In this document: positions 1 through 9,628 of the stretch, in pieces
How positions within the stretch are numbered: position 1 is the first letter of the stretch
Layout of the letters: each line of letters begins with the position of its first letter
Source of the DNA: Methylomonas sp. MK1
GTDB lineage: Bacteria; Pseudomonadota; Gammaproteobacteria; Methylococcales; Methylomonadaceae
Direction of reading: 5' to 3'
DNA: 64,000 bases
NCBI RefSeq assembly: GCF_000365425.1
Contig: NZ_AQOV01000001.1
Coordinates: 2,728,001 to 2,792,000 of the forward strand
The notes under the pieces: generated by a model
What the model was told of the DNA's origin: nothing
What the model saw: only the letters and a program-made list of their open reading frames with translations
Database searches by the model: none
Position numbers and translations under genes: made by a program

Positions 1-278
1 CCAACACCACCATCGCCCGCGATAAAATCCAGGGCCATATCCACGCCAACGAAGCCGGCGGCTTGAGCGGCGCACCGGTTAAAGACAGTTCGACTCGGGT
101 AGTGAAAGGCTTGGCGGCGGAATTGAACGGCAAACTGCCGATTATCGCGGCCGGCGGCATTCTCAGTAGCGCAGACGCCCAGGAAAAGCTCGCAGTCGGC
201 GCCAGCCTGGTGCAAATCTACAGCGGCTTGATCTATAAAGGCCCGGCGTTGATCGAAGAAATATTGAGCGTAATCTGA
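1..278 (+). CDS. pyrD: Dihydroorotate dehydrogenase (quinone), C-terminal part
   Basis: Only the last 90 or so residues are present; the gene enters from the left edge in frame from base 3. The segment has the FMN-binding end of class 2 dihydroorotate dehydrogenase: GGLSGAP, then LPIIAAGGI (phosphate-binding Gly motif) and [15 protein letters not shown]. The enzyme oxidises dihydroorotate to orotate in pyrimidine synthesis, at the inner membrane with quinone as acceptor. The stop is TGA and a perfect hairpin follows within 10 bases. I am confident of the family, and class 2 is favoured by the Y-S-G-L-I-Y-K-G-P ending. Confidence 0.93.
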   Translation, partial: NTTIARDKIQGHIHANEAGGLSGAPVKDSSTRVVKGLAAELNGKLPIIAAGGILSSADAQEKLAVGASLVQIYSGLIYKGPALIEEILSVI

Positions 279-286
279 TCAGTCAA

Positions 287-308
287 AGGGTACGCGGCTG
301 CGTACCCT
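287..308. terminator. Hairpin between pyrD and the convergent ABC permease
   Basis: A perfect 9-bp inverted repeat (AGGGTACGC / GCGTACCCT) with a 4-base loop lies 9 bases after the pyrD stop. No clean T-run follows on either strand, so it may be a weak bidirectional terminator or a 3'-end stabilising hairpin for the two convergent genes. Confidence 0.5.
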
Positions 309-360
309 AACAAGCTATTCTTTGATGGAGTGATGAAGCACCGTCTAGGTTGCTTCAGAC

Positions 361-1122
361 TTAATTTCTGATCTTGTACCCGGTTTTAAATACCCACCAG
401 ACAAAAATCAAACAAACGGTCAGAAAACCAAACGTCATGCCTATGCTCATCGCCACATCCACATCGGCCATGCCATAAAAGCTCCAACGAAAGCCGCTGA
501 TCAAATACACCACCGGATTGAACAAGGTGACGTTCTGCCACAAGGGCGGCAGCATATTGATCGAGTAAAACGCGCCGCCCAAGAAAGTTAGCGGAGTCAC
601 AACCAACATCGGCACCACCTGCAGCTTCTGAAAACTGTCGGCCCACAGGCCGATAATGAAACCGAACAGACTGAAAGTCACGGCCGTCAGCAGCAAAAAG
701 CCGATCATCCACAGCGGATGAGCTATCTCGTAGGGCACGAATAGGCGGGCTGTGCCCAAAATCAGCAGACCCAACAGCACCGACTTGGTCGCCGCCGCCC
801 CTACGTAACCCAACAGCACTTCGATCCAGGACACCGGTGCCGACAGCAACTCGTATATCGTACCCGCCCATTTGGGCATGTAAATGCCGAACGAGGCGTT
901 GGAGATGCTTTCGTTGAGCAGATTCAGCATCACGAGGCCGGGAATGATGAAGGCCCCGTAGCTAACGCTGTCGATGTCGCCCATCCGCGAGCCAATGGCT
1001 TTGCCGAAGACGATGAAGTACAGCGAGGTGGTCAACACCGGCGCGGCGATGCTTTGCGCCAGCGTACGAAAGGTGCGGGCCATTTCGAAGCGGTAAATGG
1101 CGCGGATGCCGTAGATGTTCAT
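361..1122 (-). CDS. ABC-2 type transporter permease (YadH-like)
   Basis: A 253-residue integral membrane protein with about six hydrophobic segments and the ABC-2 permease pattern, including the late [15 protein letters not shown] segment typical of the YadH/DrrB/NodJ group. It forms the membrane channel for the ATPase encoded immediately upstream; the start codon overlaps that gene's stop by 4 bases, so the two are translationally coupled. The substrate is not predictable; relatives export lipids, drugs or polysaccharides. The length is normal for the family. Confidence 0.9.
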   Translation of the reverse strand: MNIYGIRAIYRFEMARTFRTLAQSIAAPVLTTSLYFIVFGKAIGSRMGDIDSVSYGAFIIPGLVMLNLLNESISNASFGIYMPKWAGTIYELLSAPVSWIEVLLGYVGAAATKSVLLGLLILGTARLFVPYEIAHPLWMIGFLLLTAVTFSLFGFIIGLWADSFQKLQVVPMLVVTPLTFLGGAFYSINMLPPLWQNVTLFNPVVYLISGFRWSFYGMADVDVAMSIGMTFGFLTVCLIFVWWVFKTGYKIRN

Positions 1123-2063
1123 GATTGCGTCCCTTGTGATTGGTGGACCAGGCTGACGAAAATGTCTTCCAGCGAGCTTTCGCTGGAGCTAAGGTCTTTG
1201 AAATCGATACCGTGCTCGCTTAGCCGGCGCAGCAGTTCGGCAATACCGGTCTCTTCTTCCTGAGTGTCGAAGCTATAGACTAAGCGTTGGCCGTCTTCTG
1301 TCAGCGTTAACGCCCAGGCGTCAAGCTCAACCGGGATCTCGGTCATGGGCTGGCGCAAAGTCAGCGTGAGTTGTTTCTTGCCAAGCTTACGCATCAGTAC
1401 GGCTTTGTCTTCCACGACGATCAGTTCGCCCTTATTGATGACGCCGATGCGGTCCGCCATATCTTCGGCTTCTTCGATGTAGTGGGTAGTTAAAATGATG
1501 GTAGTGCCATTGGCGCGCAGTTCGCGCACCATGCGCCACATGTCGTGCCGCAACTCCACATCGACGCCGGCGCTAGGCTCATCCAAAAACAATATCGTCG
1601 GCTCATGCGCCAGAGCCTTGGCGATCAGCACGCGGCGTTTCATACCGCCCGACAGCGACATGATTTTCGCATCGCGCTTGTCCCACAACGATAAATCGCG
1701 CAGCACTTTTTCCACATAAGCATGGTTGGGCGGCTTGCCAAACAGTCCGCGGCTGAAATTAACCGTGGCCCACACCGACTCGAAGGCGTCGGTGTGCAGT
1801 TCCTGAGGCACCAGGCCGATGGCGGCGCGCACGGCGCGGTAGTCCCGCACGGTGTCGTGGCCGTCGGCGATGATGCTGCCGGCACTGGCGTTGACGATGC
1901 CGCAGATGACGCCGATCAACGTGGTTTTGCCAGCGCCATTGGCGCCGAGCAAAGCAAATATCTCACCGCGTTTTATGTCCAGGTTGATGTTTTTCAGGGC
2001 TTGAAAACCGCCGGCATAGGTCTTGTTTACGCCGCGTATGGAAATAATGGGGTCGGCATTCAT
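1119..2063 (-). CDS. ABC transporter ATP-binding protein (YadG-like)
   Basis: A 314-residue ATPase with Walker [10 protein letters not shown] (residues 40-48), signature LSGGMKRR, Walker [13 protein letters not shown] and the switch His in [15 protein letters not shown]. The C-terminal 80 residues after the nucleotide-binding domain are the extension usual in YadG/NatA-type exporters. It powers the permease that follows with a 4-base overlap. The nearest upstream gene, an efflux outer-membrane protein, lies 108 bases away on the same strand, so co-transcription with the RND system is possible but not shown. Confidence 0.92.
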   Translation of the reverse strand: MNADPIISIRGVNKTYAGGFQALKNINLDIKRGEIFALLGANGAGKTTLIGVICGIVNASAGSIIADGHDTVRDYRAVRAAIGLVPQELHTDAFESVWATVNFSRGLFGKPPNHAYVEKVLRDLSLWDKRDAKIMSLSGGMKRRVLIAKALAHEPTILFLDEPSAGVDVELRHDMWRMVRELRANGTTIILTTHYIEEAEDMADRIGVINKGELIVVEDKAVLMRKLGKKQLTLTLRQPMTEIPVELDAWALTLTEDGQRLVYSFDTQEEETGIAELLRRLSEHGIDFKDLSSSESSLEDIFVSLVHQSQGTQS

Positions 2064-2171
2064 GGACAGTTCGAGTTTAAGGGTTGCCGATAAGGTTTCG
2101 TCATGTGGTTTTCCTGTATATATGATCTTGAGATGACTTTCGTTGATATTGCTATTACTGGTAACGGCTAG

Positions 2172-3629
2172 CTATCGAGACCTTGTCGATCCGCCCACCG
2201 ATGAATCGACCGTCCAACCACCCCCAAAAGCTCGGTACAGCGACACCATCGCTACACCGACCGCGGTTTCGGCTTTGGCGCGTTCGTCGCCGGCGGCGAG
2301 CTTACCGCGTTGGGCATCCAGAACGGCCAGATAATTCCCCGCTCCGCGACTATACAACGCATCGACCAGCCGGTAAGCTTTTTCCGCCGAGGCTTCCGCT
2401 TCAGTCAATCGGCCGAAGCTATCGGTCGCGGCACGATGGGCGACGAAGGCGTTTTCCACATCCTCCAAAGCCAACAAAAAAGTCTTCTCGTAATTGGCCG
2501 CGACTTGCTCCAGCCGCGCATCTGCGGCGGTGATATGGGCGCGGATGCGTCCGGCGTTGAAGATCGGCGCCGAAAGGCCAGAGCCCAGCGCATAAACGCT
2601 ATCGGCCAGACTCGGAAAACCGCCGACCGCCAGCGCGCCGACACCGCCGCTGGCCGACAGCACCAGCTTGGGATAGAGATCGGCCTGCGCCGAACCCAGG
2701 CTGGCTGCTGCCGCACTGACTTCGGTTTGTGCCAGGCGTAAATCGGGACGTTGCGCGAGTATATCGGCCGGCAGCAGATTTGGCAGGACCGGCGCTTGTT
2801 TCGGTAACGGGCCAACAGCCGCCAAACGGTTTCCTAGGCTTTCCGGCGGCTCGCCCAATAACACGCCCAAACGATGGATCAGGTTTTGCTCGGCGTTGGC
2901 CAGTTGTGGCAGCGTCGCTTCGGTGCCCTGTAAGAGCGATTGCTGGCGGGCAAGGTCTGCCTCGTTAGCCAGTCCGGCTTTAAGAAATACCTGTAAAGTC
3001 CTCAATCGTTCGCGTTGCAAGGCTATGTTTTTTTGCAGAATGCCGGTACGTTGCTGCACGCCGCGCAGCTCCAGATAGTGGGTCGCCACCTGGGCCAGCA
3101 GACCGACTTGCGCCGCATGCAAGCCTTCCTGGCTGCCTTTGGCTTGTGCGGCGGCGGCTTCCGCTTCCAAATGCCGACTGCCGAACAAGTCGATTTCCCA
3201 GCGCGCCGCCAAGCCGCCGCTGACCGCATCGGCGGTAGGTGTAATCAATTTGATACCTTGCTCGCTCGGTACGCCGACGATGCGGTCGATGCGTTTTTCC
3301 CGACCGCCGAACAGCGAGAAATCGAGGCTGGGATACAGCGCGGCTTCGGCGACGGTGACCATCGCGTTGGCTTCGCGGACGCGAGCGGAGGCGATCTTCA
3401 GATCGTGGTTGGCGGCCAAGGCTTTGTCTATCAACTCGTTCAGCAAGGGGTCGTTGAATCCTTGCCACCAAGTCTTCAGGTCCGCCGTTTCGGCGGTTTG
3501 GGCATTGGGCGCGTGTTGCCATGTTGCCGGGCTGTTGAGCGCTACCTGGTCCCCGACGCGGGTCGGCGTACAGGCGATTAGACTAGCCAGGGACAGTATG
3601 GTCAGTGGTGTTAAATATCGATTATTCAT
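2172..3629 (-). CDS. Efflux outer-membrane lipoprotein, NodT/OprM family
   Basis: The TolC-like outer-membrane channel of a tripartite RND pump. I chose the ATG at 3629 (485 aa) because a GGAG lies just before it and the protein then begins with a lipoprotein signal ending in SLIAC, making Cys20 the lipidated residue; an in-frame start 7 codons upstream is less likely. Two similar halves carry the long coiled-coil helices of the OEP fold, for example PDLRLAQTEVSAAAASLGSA and LALEDVENAFVAHRAA. It is last in the transcription order MFP-RND-OMF; a palindromic repeat separates it from the pump gene. Confidence 0.9.
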   Translation of the reverse strand: MNNRYLTPLTILSLASLIACTPTRVGDQVALNSPATWQHAPNAQTAETADLKTWWQGFNDPLLNELIDKALAANHDLKIASARVREANAMVTVAEAALYPSLDFSLFGGREKRIDRIVGVPSEQGIKLITPTADAVSGGLAARWEIDLFGSRHLEAEAAAAQAKGSQEGLHAAQVGLLAQVATHYLELRGVQQRTGILQKNIALQRERLRTLQVFLKAGLANEADLARQQSLLQGTEATLPQLANAEQNLIHRLGVLLGEPPESLGNRLAAVGPLPKQAPVLPNLLPADILAQRPDLRLAQTEVSAAAASLGSAQADLYPKLVLSASGGVGALAVGGFPSLADSVYALGSGLSAPIFNAGRIRAHITAADARLEQVAANYEKTFLLALEDVENAFVAHRAATDSFGRLTEAEASAEKAYRLVDALYSRGAGNYLAVLDAQRGKLAAGDERAKAETAVGVAMVSLYRAFGGGWTVDSSVGGSTRSR

Positions 3630-3692
3630 TGTAAAACTCCGTGGTCGCATCGCGCGGTACCCGCGAGGATTATCGTAAAAGCGGGGTTTATT

Positions 3693-3780
3693 CCTTCTCC
3701 CCTTGGGAGAAGGTTAGGATGAGGGCATATAAAACAAAGCCTTATCCCCTCACCCCAACCCTCTCCCGGCGGGAGAGGGA
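3693..3780. repeat. REP-like palindromic repeat pair in inverted orientation
   Basis: Two related units face each other: 3693-3723, with stem CCTTCTCC/GGAGAAGG then TTAGGATGAGGG, and 3745-3780, which read on the minus strand has stem CCCTCTCCCGCC-GGGAGAGGG then TTGGGGTGAGGG. Each unit is itself a hairpin and the pair forms a long imperfect palindrome. This unit type is a widespread dispersed intergenic repeat in proteobacteria. The second unit runs into the 3' end of the RND pump gene and supplies its last codons and its stop. Confidence 0.8.
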
Positions 3781-6700
3781 GTTTTTGCGTCGGTACGCTC
3801 CACCCTGAACCAAGCCGCATACAACGCCGGCAGGAAGAACACCGTCAGCGCGGTCGCCACCGTCAGCCCGCCCATGATCGCGATGGCCTGCGGGCCGAAG
3901 AAATCGTTGCGCGACAGCGGTATCATCGCCAGGATGGCCGCCGCTGCGGTCAGCATGATCGGCCGGAAACGCCGCACCGTCGATTCGACGATGGCCGACC
4001 AGGTGTCGAGTCCTGATTGTTCGTCCTGATCGATTTGATCCACCAAGATCACCGAGTTGCGCATGATCATGCCGGCCAGCGCCAGGATGCCGAGCAAGGC
4101 CACGAAGCCGAACGGCGCCCGGAACAACAGCAAGGCGAAGGCCGCGCCGATCACGCCCAGCGGCGCGGTGCTGAACACCATGAAAGTCCTGGACAGATTC
4201 TGCAACTGCATCATCAACAAGATCAGCGTGACGATCAGCACCAGCGGAATCCAGATCAGAATCGACTTCTGCGCGGTCACCGCATCTTCCTTGGAGCCGC
4301 CGGTTTCGATGAAATAACCGGCCGGCAGGCTATCCTGTATGGATTTAAATTTCGGGACGATTTCCGCCGCCACGTCCGGGGCCATCTTGCCGTCGGCCAC
4401 GTCGGCGCGCACCGAAATGGCCGGGAAGCGGTTGCGCCGCCAACGCACGCCGTCCTCGAACACGGTTTCGAACTTGACGAACTGCGACAGCGATACCGAC
4501 TTGCCATTAGCGGTGCGAACCGCGACATCCGGCAATTCGTCGGCGGCGGTGCGCAGTTCGGGGCTGGCTCGCCAGACGATGTCGATCAATTTATCCTGCT
4601 CGCGCAATTGCCCGACCGGGATGCCGGCGTAATGCGCCTGCAAGGCTTGCGACAGACTGGCCGTCGAAACGCCGAGCGCGCGTGCCTTGTCCTGATCCAA
4701 TGCCAGGCGGAACGACGGCACGCGGTCATGCCAGTCGTCGTTGACATCCACGGTGCCGGGATGGTTACGCACGACTTCGGCCACCCGCTCGGCAATGTCG
4801 CGTACGATGTTGGGGTTTTCGCCGAGCACCCTGAACGCCAAGGGATAATCCATCGGCGGCCCGACATTGAGACGCTTCACCCGGCCTCTGACATTCGGAA
4901 AATCCGTCTCAAGAATCTGCCGGACGCGCTGCATCACCCGTTCGCGGGCCACGTTATCCTTGGTCATCACCACCAATTCGGCCAGATTAGTGTTTGCCAA
5001 TTGCTGCACGATCAACATGAAAAATCTCGGCGTGCCGCTGCCGACATAGCTGGCGACGTGTTCCACGTCCTCGTCCTTGGCTAATAGCGCTTCCATGCGC
5101 TTGGCGGCGGCTTCAGTTTGCTCGAAGGCACTGCCCTCCGGCAGCCACAGATTGACGATGACTTCCGGGCGGTTGGACAACGGGAAAAACTGCTCGGGGA
5201 CATGGGTTAAAGCCACTACACCGAGACCGAACAAGGCCAGCGTGGCGACAATCACTTTCTTACGGTGCGCCACGCAGGCATCCACCCAACGCCGCAAGCG
5301 GTTGTAGAACGGCGTGTCGAACAAGTCGTGGGCCGCTTGGTCGCCGTTGGCATGCACCTTAAGAATCAAAAATCCCAAATACGGAGTGAACACCACCGCG
5401 CCTATCCACGACAGTATCAGCGAAATGCCGACCACCTGAAAAATCGCCACGGTATATTCGCCGGCCGAGGATTGCGCCAAACCCACCGGGAGGAAACCGG
5501 CGATGGTGATCAAGGTGCCGGTCAGCATCGGAAAGGCCGTGGCAGTATAGGCATAGGTCGCGGCGCGCATCCGGTCCCAACCTTCTTCCAGCTTGCGGGC
5601 CATCATCTCCACGGCAATCATCGCGTCGTCCACCAACAGGCCCAACGCCAGAATCAAAGCCCCCAAGGAAATACGTTGCAGATCGATGCCGCACAGCAGC
5701 ATGACCAGCAAGGTGGCGGCCAGCACCAGCGGCACGGTCAGCGCCACCACGGACCCGGTGCGCCAACCCAGGCTCAAGAAGCTGACCACCAACACGGTGG
5801 CCAGGGCTTCGAAGAAGGTTTGGCCGAATTCCGCCATCTGGTTTTTAACGACGTGCGCTTGATTGGCTACCGGTTCTACGTCCATGCCCAACGGCAACTC
5901 GTTTCTGATGACGGCCAGCGCGTCTTCCAGGTTTTTTCCCAGGGCTATAACGTTGCCTTGTTTGTTCATCGTCACGCCTAGGCCAAGGGCCGGTTTGCCG
6001 TTGAAACGCATCTTGAACTCGGCAGGATCGACATAGCCTCGCGTCACCTTGGCGAAATCCTTGACCTTGAAGGTGCGATCAGCGATGCGCACCGCCATAT
6101 TGGCGACGCTATCTTCCGAGTCGAACGAGCCGGTCAGGCGTATCGGCAGGTTGCGCTGCGCGGAAAATACCGTGCCGGCCGGTGCCATGCCGTTCTGCGC
6201 CTGCAAGGCCTGGGCAACCGCCGCCGTATCCAGGCCCAGTTCGGCCAGCTTTTTGTCCGAAAATTCGACGAAAATCTTTTCGTCCTGTACGCCGATCAGA
6301 TCAACCTTCTCAACAGCCTTGACCCGCAACAGCTGTTGCCGGACCGAATCGGCCGCCTGTTTCAGATCGGCATAACTAAAACCCTCGCCGGAGAATGCGT
6401 AGATCAGGCTGTAGGTATCGCCGAATTCGTCGTTGAAAAACGGCCCTATGCTGCCGGGCGGCAAGGTCATGCGAATGTCGTCGACCTTCTTGCGCACCTG
6501 ATACCAAAGCTCGGGAATGTCCTTGGGCGGCGTATCCTCTCGAGGGGTGACGAAAATCACCGATTCGCCGGGTTTGGAGTAACTGCGCAGATAATCCAGA
6601 TTGGGCAGCTCCTGAATTTTCTTTTCCAGCCTGTCGGTCAACTGTTGCTCGACTTCCAGCGCAGTGGCGCCGGGGTAGAGGGTTTTAACCACCATGATTC

Positions 6701-6836
6701 GAAACGTGAACGGCGGATCTTCCTGCTGACCCAGCTTGAAATAAGCGAATAGCCCACCGAGCACCACCAATGCCAGCATAAAGCCGGTGAAAGAACGATG
6801 CTTGAGCACCCATTCGCTGAGGTTGAATGATTTCAT
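3750..6836 (-). CDS. RND efflux transporter permease (AcrB/HAE1-type)
   Basis: A 1028-residue inner-membrane drug/proton antiporter, full length for the family. TM4 carries the proton-relay pair Asp-Asp in LGLLVDDAMIAVEMM. The TM10 position that is Lys in AcrB is Arg here (GMIMRNSVILVDQ), seen in one branch of these pumps. Two large periplasmic loops follow TM1 and TM7. Its ATG overlaps the MFP stop by 4 bases. The final residues SPAGRGLG and the TGA lie inside the palindromic repeat, so the native C-terminus has probably been replaced or extended by repeat insertion. The substrate is unknown. Confidence 0.93.
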   Translation of the reverse strand: MKSFNLSEWVLKHRSFTGFMLALVVLGGLFAYFKLGQQEDPPFTFRIMVVKTLYPGATALEVEQQLTDRLEKKIQELPNLDYLRSYSKPGESVIFVTPREDTPPKDIPELWYQVRKKVDDIRMTLPPGSIGPFFNDEFGDTYSLIYAFSGEGFSYADLKQAADSVRQQLLRVKAVEKVDLIGVQDEKIFVEFSDKKLAELGLDTAAVAQALQAQNGMAPAGTVFSAQRNLPIRLTGSFDSEDSVANMAVRIADRTFKVKDFAKVTRGYVDPAEFKMRFNGKPALGLGVTMNKQGNVIALGKNLEDALAVIRNELPLGMDVEPVANQAHVVKNQMAEFGQTFFEALATVLVVSFLSLGWRTGSVVALTVPLVLAATLLVMLLCGIDLQRISLGALILALGLLVDDAMIAVEMMARKLEEGWDRMRAATYAYTATAFPMLTGTLITIAGFLPVGLAQSSAGEYTVAIFQVVGISLILSWIGAVVFTPYLGFLILKVHANGDQAAHDLFDTPFYNRLRRWVDACVAHRKKVIVATLALFGLGVVALTHVPEQFFPLSNRPEVIVNLWLPEGSAFEQTEAAAKRMEALLAKDEDVEHVASYVGSGTPRFFMLIVQQLANTNLAELVVMTKDNVARERVMQRVRQILETDFPNVRGRVKRLNVGPPMDYPLAFRVLGENPNIVRDIAERVAEVVRNHPGTVDVNDDWHDRVPSFRLALDQDKARALGVSTASLSQALQAHYAGIPVGQLREQDKLIDIVWRASPELRTAADELPDVAVRTANGKSVSLSQFVKFETVFEDGVRWRRNRFPAISVRADVADGKMAPDVAAEIVPKFKSIQDSLPAGYFIETGGSKEDAVTAQKSILIWIPLVLIVTLILLMMQLQNLSRTFMVFSTAPLGVIGAAFALLLFRAPFGFVALLGILALAGMIMRNSVILVDQIDQDEQSGLDTWSAIVESTVRRFRPIMLTAAAAILAMIPLSRNDFFGPQAIAIMGGLTVATALTVFFLPALYAAWFRVERTDAKTPSPAGRGLG

Positions 6837-8014
6837 AGCTGCCCCTCGCTACCGCGCCCCTTAGGCAGCCCCTGTTGATCCGGCAACCGAACAGCTTGCC
6901 CCTCGGCCAGACGTTGCACGCCTGCGCTGACCAGCAATTGGCCGGCGGCGAGGCCCTCGACGGCAATGCGTTCGCCGGCCAATGTTTCTCCCAGCCGCAC
7001 CGGCGCTGATTTGACGGTGGCCGCCTGCTCGTCGACCAACCAGACTAAAGGATGATCCGGCTGATTTTGCGGGGTATAGACGGCGGAAAGCGGGACAGCG
7101 ATGCGGGAAGCAGTGTTCGCCGCGACATGAACGGTCGCCGTCATGCCCAATTGCGCGGCGTCCGGGTCTTCCAGCAAGGTGGCCTTGATGCGATAGGTGC
7201 GGCTGACCGGGTCGGCGGACGAGGCGATTTCGCGGATTTTAGCCTTGAGTAGCCTATCTTCGTCGGCCCACAACGAAACATTAACTTCTTGTTGGCGTTG
7301 GATTTCCGTCAGGCGATGCTCGGGCACGTCGAAATGGATTTCCTTTTCTTCCAGCTGGGCCAGTGTCACCACTGCCTGGCCGACAGCCAACACCTGCCCG
7401 GCCTCGACAGCCAAGGCCGTGACCACACCGTCGCGGTCGGCATGCAATTCGGTATAGCTCAGCTGGTTGTTCGCCTCGGCCAATTGCGTTTCCAGCGCCG
7501 CCGCCCGCTCCCGCGCCGTGGTATACGCGGTTTCGTGCCGCTCGAACTCCGGCGGACTGATGACTTGCTGGGTCAGCAATTCGCGGTATCTCACCAGATC
7601 GTCCCGCAAGAAAGTGCTGTCGGCCTGCGCGGCAGCCAGTTGAGCCTTTAGACCTTGCACGGCAAGGTGGTAATCGTTGCCGTCCAGTATGGCCAGCAGT
7701 TGGCCTTTACGTACCGAGTCGCCAACATCAACTTTGCGCTCCAGCAGTTTACCGCCCACCCGGAAGGATAACGGCGTCTCGATTCTTGCTCTAACTTCGC
7801 CGGCAAAGCTTCTAGCATCTGCAACGGCATGGTCCTCGATCCGAAACACTTTCACCGGGCGGGCAACCGCTGGCGCTGGTTTGTCCTGATCGCTGCATCC
7901 GACGCTAATCGTCAGTGGCAGCAACAACACGGCCAACAACCGGGCATTGGCTGTGCATCGGAACTGAAGCCGGTCACGGCGGGTGGGCATTAACGGGATG
8001 TTGGGTTTCGGCAT
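6833..8014 (-). CDS. RND efflux periplasmic adaptor (membrane fusion lipoprotein)
   Basis: The AcrA/HlyD-type adaptor joining the RND pump to the outer-membrane channel. I chose the ATG at 8014 (393 aa) because GGAGGAAG precedes it and it gives a lipoprotein signal ending ISVGC (Cys40); the frame stays open for 48 codons further upstream but has no ribosome site. The lipoyl halves are GKLLERKVDVGDSVRKGQLL and HADRDGVVTALAVEAGQVL, flanking an alpha-hairpin (about residues 110-190). A beta-barrel and membrane-proximal domain follow. It is coupled to the pump gene by a 4-base overlap. Confidence 0.92.
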   Translation of the reverse strand: MPKPNIPLMPTRRDRLQFRCTANARLLAVLLLPLTISVGCSDQDKPAPAVARPVKVFRIEDHAVADARSFAGEVRARIETPLSFRVGGKLLERKVDVGDSVRKGQLLAILDGNDYHLAVQGLKAQLAAAQADSTFLRDDLVRYRELLTQQVISPPEFERHETAYTTARERAAALETQLAEANNQLSYTELHADRDGVVTALAVEAGQVLAVGQAVVTLAQLEEKEIHFDVPEHRLTEIQRQQEVNVSLWADEDRLLKAKIREIASSADPVSRTYRIKATLLEDPDAAQLGMTATVHVAANTASRIAVPLSAVYTPQNQPDHPLVWLVDEQAATVKSAPVRLGETLAGERIAVEGLAAGQLLVSAGVQRLAEGQAVRLPDQQGLPKGRGSEGQL

Positions 8015-8158
8015 GTTGCTTCCTCCTTCGACAAAAGGTTCGGTACTATTCGAAATAATCATTCGATGCTGTTTGCTATCAGTATCTCGGCGGCCAACTG
8101 GCATCAATAGCCGCGCCGAAATGGCGCTGTAATTGTTCGGAAAAGAAATGGTCATCAC

Positions 8159-8614
8159 TTAGCCTCTTCGCCCGAAGATCAATAATGTCGATGTGGCCGA
8201 GGCATAGAGTCGGTCTTCAGTATCAATGAGACGTGCCTCCGCAAAAGCAGCCCGCCTCCCTAACGACAAAACCCTGCCTTCCGCTCTGACTAAGCCCGTG
8301 TTCTTGGTCATGGCCTTGTGATAGGAAACCTTCAACTCCAAGGTGGTGTAGGCCTGTCTCTCGGTTAGTCTGGAATGGACGGCACAGGCGCAGGCGGAAT
8401 CCAGCAATGTGGCCGCATAGCCGCCGTGAACGGTGCCCAGAGGGTTATAAGCATGTTCGCCGGGCTTGCCGGCAAACACGGCTTTGCCCAAGTCGACTTC
8501 CACCAGCTCAAAATCCAGCGACACCAGTATCCCTGGCTTATGCCCCGAGACCATCAGCGCCCGCAACTGGTCAAGGCCATTGCGCTCAACATCGGTTTTG
8601 ATCAGAAAATTCAT
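8159..8614 (-). CDS. PaaI-family hot-dog thioesterase
   Basis: A 151-residue single hot-dog domain with the PaaI signature NPLGTVHGGYAATLLDSACA, in which HGG and the Asp are the active-site region, and a final strand YASATSTLLIFG. Such proteins hydrolyse acyl-CoA thioesters; the substrate is not predictable. It is the first gene upstream of the RND cassette on the same strand, 144 bases before the adaptor's chosen start, so it may share a transcript, although a thioesterase has no obvious role in efflux. Confidence 0.85.
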   Translation of the reverse strand: MNFLIKTDVERNGLDQLRALMVSGHKPGILVSLDFELVEVDLGKAVFAGKPGEHAYNPLGTVHGGYAATLLDSACACAVHSRLTERQAYTTLELKVSYHKAMTKNTGLVRAEGRVLSLGRRAAFAEARLIDTEDRLYASATSTLLIFGRRG

Positions 8615-8710
8615 ATAGCTACCGTCCCTTCTCCGATATGCAGGACCGTGGCGGGTACAGTCGACTTGGCATTGTTTGAACGATGAATCATGTCCTTATC
8701 CTTCCGTTAT

Positions 8711-9526
8711 TCAGACTATCGGCAGTTGGTTAAACTTGCGTAAGCTCTTGTCTACCAAGGCTTCCGGGAGGAAACGACGCAGGAAACGCACTTGGCTTGC
8801 CTGTTTTCCGGCGGTGTAACGTCTTCTGGGTAGTGCGTCAGTCGCGGCTTTTAATATCGTACTGGCCACTACGTCCGGCGCATCGCCCGCATTCACCCCT
8901 TTATGCATCAGTGCCGCCATGTCGCTACGCACAGAGTCATAGACGGCAAGCGGTTGATCGGGCTTGGTTAAGCTTGCTTCGAATGCGGTGCGGGTAAACG
9001 CCGGTTCAACCAGCACCACCCGGATGCCGAAGGTGCGCAGTTCGTGGTCTAGCGATTCGGAGTAACCTTCGACCGCATGCTTCGTGGCGGCATACAGAGC
9101 GTTGTAGGGAGACGGAATCAGACCCAATACCGAGCTGATATTGATGATGCGGCCTTTCCCCTGCCTGCGCATGGTCGGCAACACGGCATTAGTGACGCGG
9201 GTTATGCCGAACACATTCACGTCAAACAAAGCCTGAGCCTGCGCGGTGGAGGACTCTTCCGCGCCGCCGAGTAGGCCGACACCGGCATTGTTGACCAGCA
9301 GATCGATGCGTCCGGCCTGCTTCATGACCTCGGCGACCATGTTGCTTACCGACGCTTCGTCGGTGACGTCGCAGGTCAACATCGTGATGCCGTCAGCGCT
9401 GGCAAGCGCTTTGCGGCTGGTTCCAAATACTCGATAACCTGCTTGTTGCAGGGCCTTGGCGGTTACCAGCCCAATGCCCGACGATGCGCCAGTGATCAGG
9501 GCTACGCCAATGTCTTTATTGCTCAT
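8711..9526 (-). CDS. Short-chain dehydrogenase/reductase
   Basis: A classical SDR of 271 residues with the NAD(P)-binding TGASSGIG (residues 12-19), NNAGVG, the catalytic Ser in NISSVLG, and YAATK for the Tyr-Lys pair. The ATG at 9526 is preceded by AAGGAG at good spacing; the open frame extends 30 codons further but crosses the regulatory repeat. It is transcribed away from an HxlR regulator with about 100 bases between, a common arrangement in which the regulator controls the oxidoreductase. The substrate is unknown. Confidence 0.9.
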   Translation of the reverse strand: MSNKDIGVALITGASSGIGLVTAKALQQAGYRVFGTSRKALASADGITMLTCDVTDEASVSNMVAEVMKQAGRIDLLVNNAGVGLLGGAEESSTAQAQALFDVNVFGITRVTNAVLPTMRRQGKGRIINISSVLGLIPSPYNALYAATKHAVEGYSESLDHELRTFGIRVVLVEPAFTRTAFEASLTKPDQPLAVYDSVRSDMAALMHKGVNAGDAPDVVASTILKAATDALPRRRYTAGKQASQVRFLRRFLPEALVDKSLRKFNQLPIV

Positions 9527-9566
9527 ATCAAATCTCCTTGTGGGGTGGATAGTCTGCCGACTAAGT

Positions 9567-9605
9567 GTTACTATCATTTTGAAAGCAATGTTACTATCAA
9601 AATGA
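9567..9605. promoter_or_regulatory. Putative HxlR operator in the SDR-hxlR divergent region
   Basis: GTTACTATCA occurs twice in direct orientation (9567-9576 and 9590-9599, 23 bases apart), and the adjoining TCATTTTGA (9574-9582) and TCAAAATGA (9597-9605) form a perfect 9-base inverted repeat. Sitting midway between two divergent genes, this is a good candidate site for the dimeric HxlR-family regulator encoded at 9629, possibly with overlapping promoters. Confidence 0.6.
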
Positions 9606-9628
9606 AACCAAGTCACTACTAAAAACGT

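Noticed and set aside
3626..3820. A 64-codon minus-strand frame across the repeat at the pump/OMF junction
   Set aside because: Its Pro/Gly-rich product is a translation of the palindromic repeat, a common false gene.
4017..5981. Long plus-strand open frames (355 and 238 codons) opposite the RND pump gene
   Set aside because: They are His/Gln/Arg-rich antisense shadows of a GC-rich gene, with no domain, no ribosome site and a well-supported gene on the other strand.
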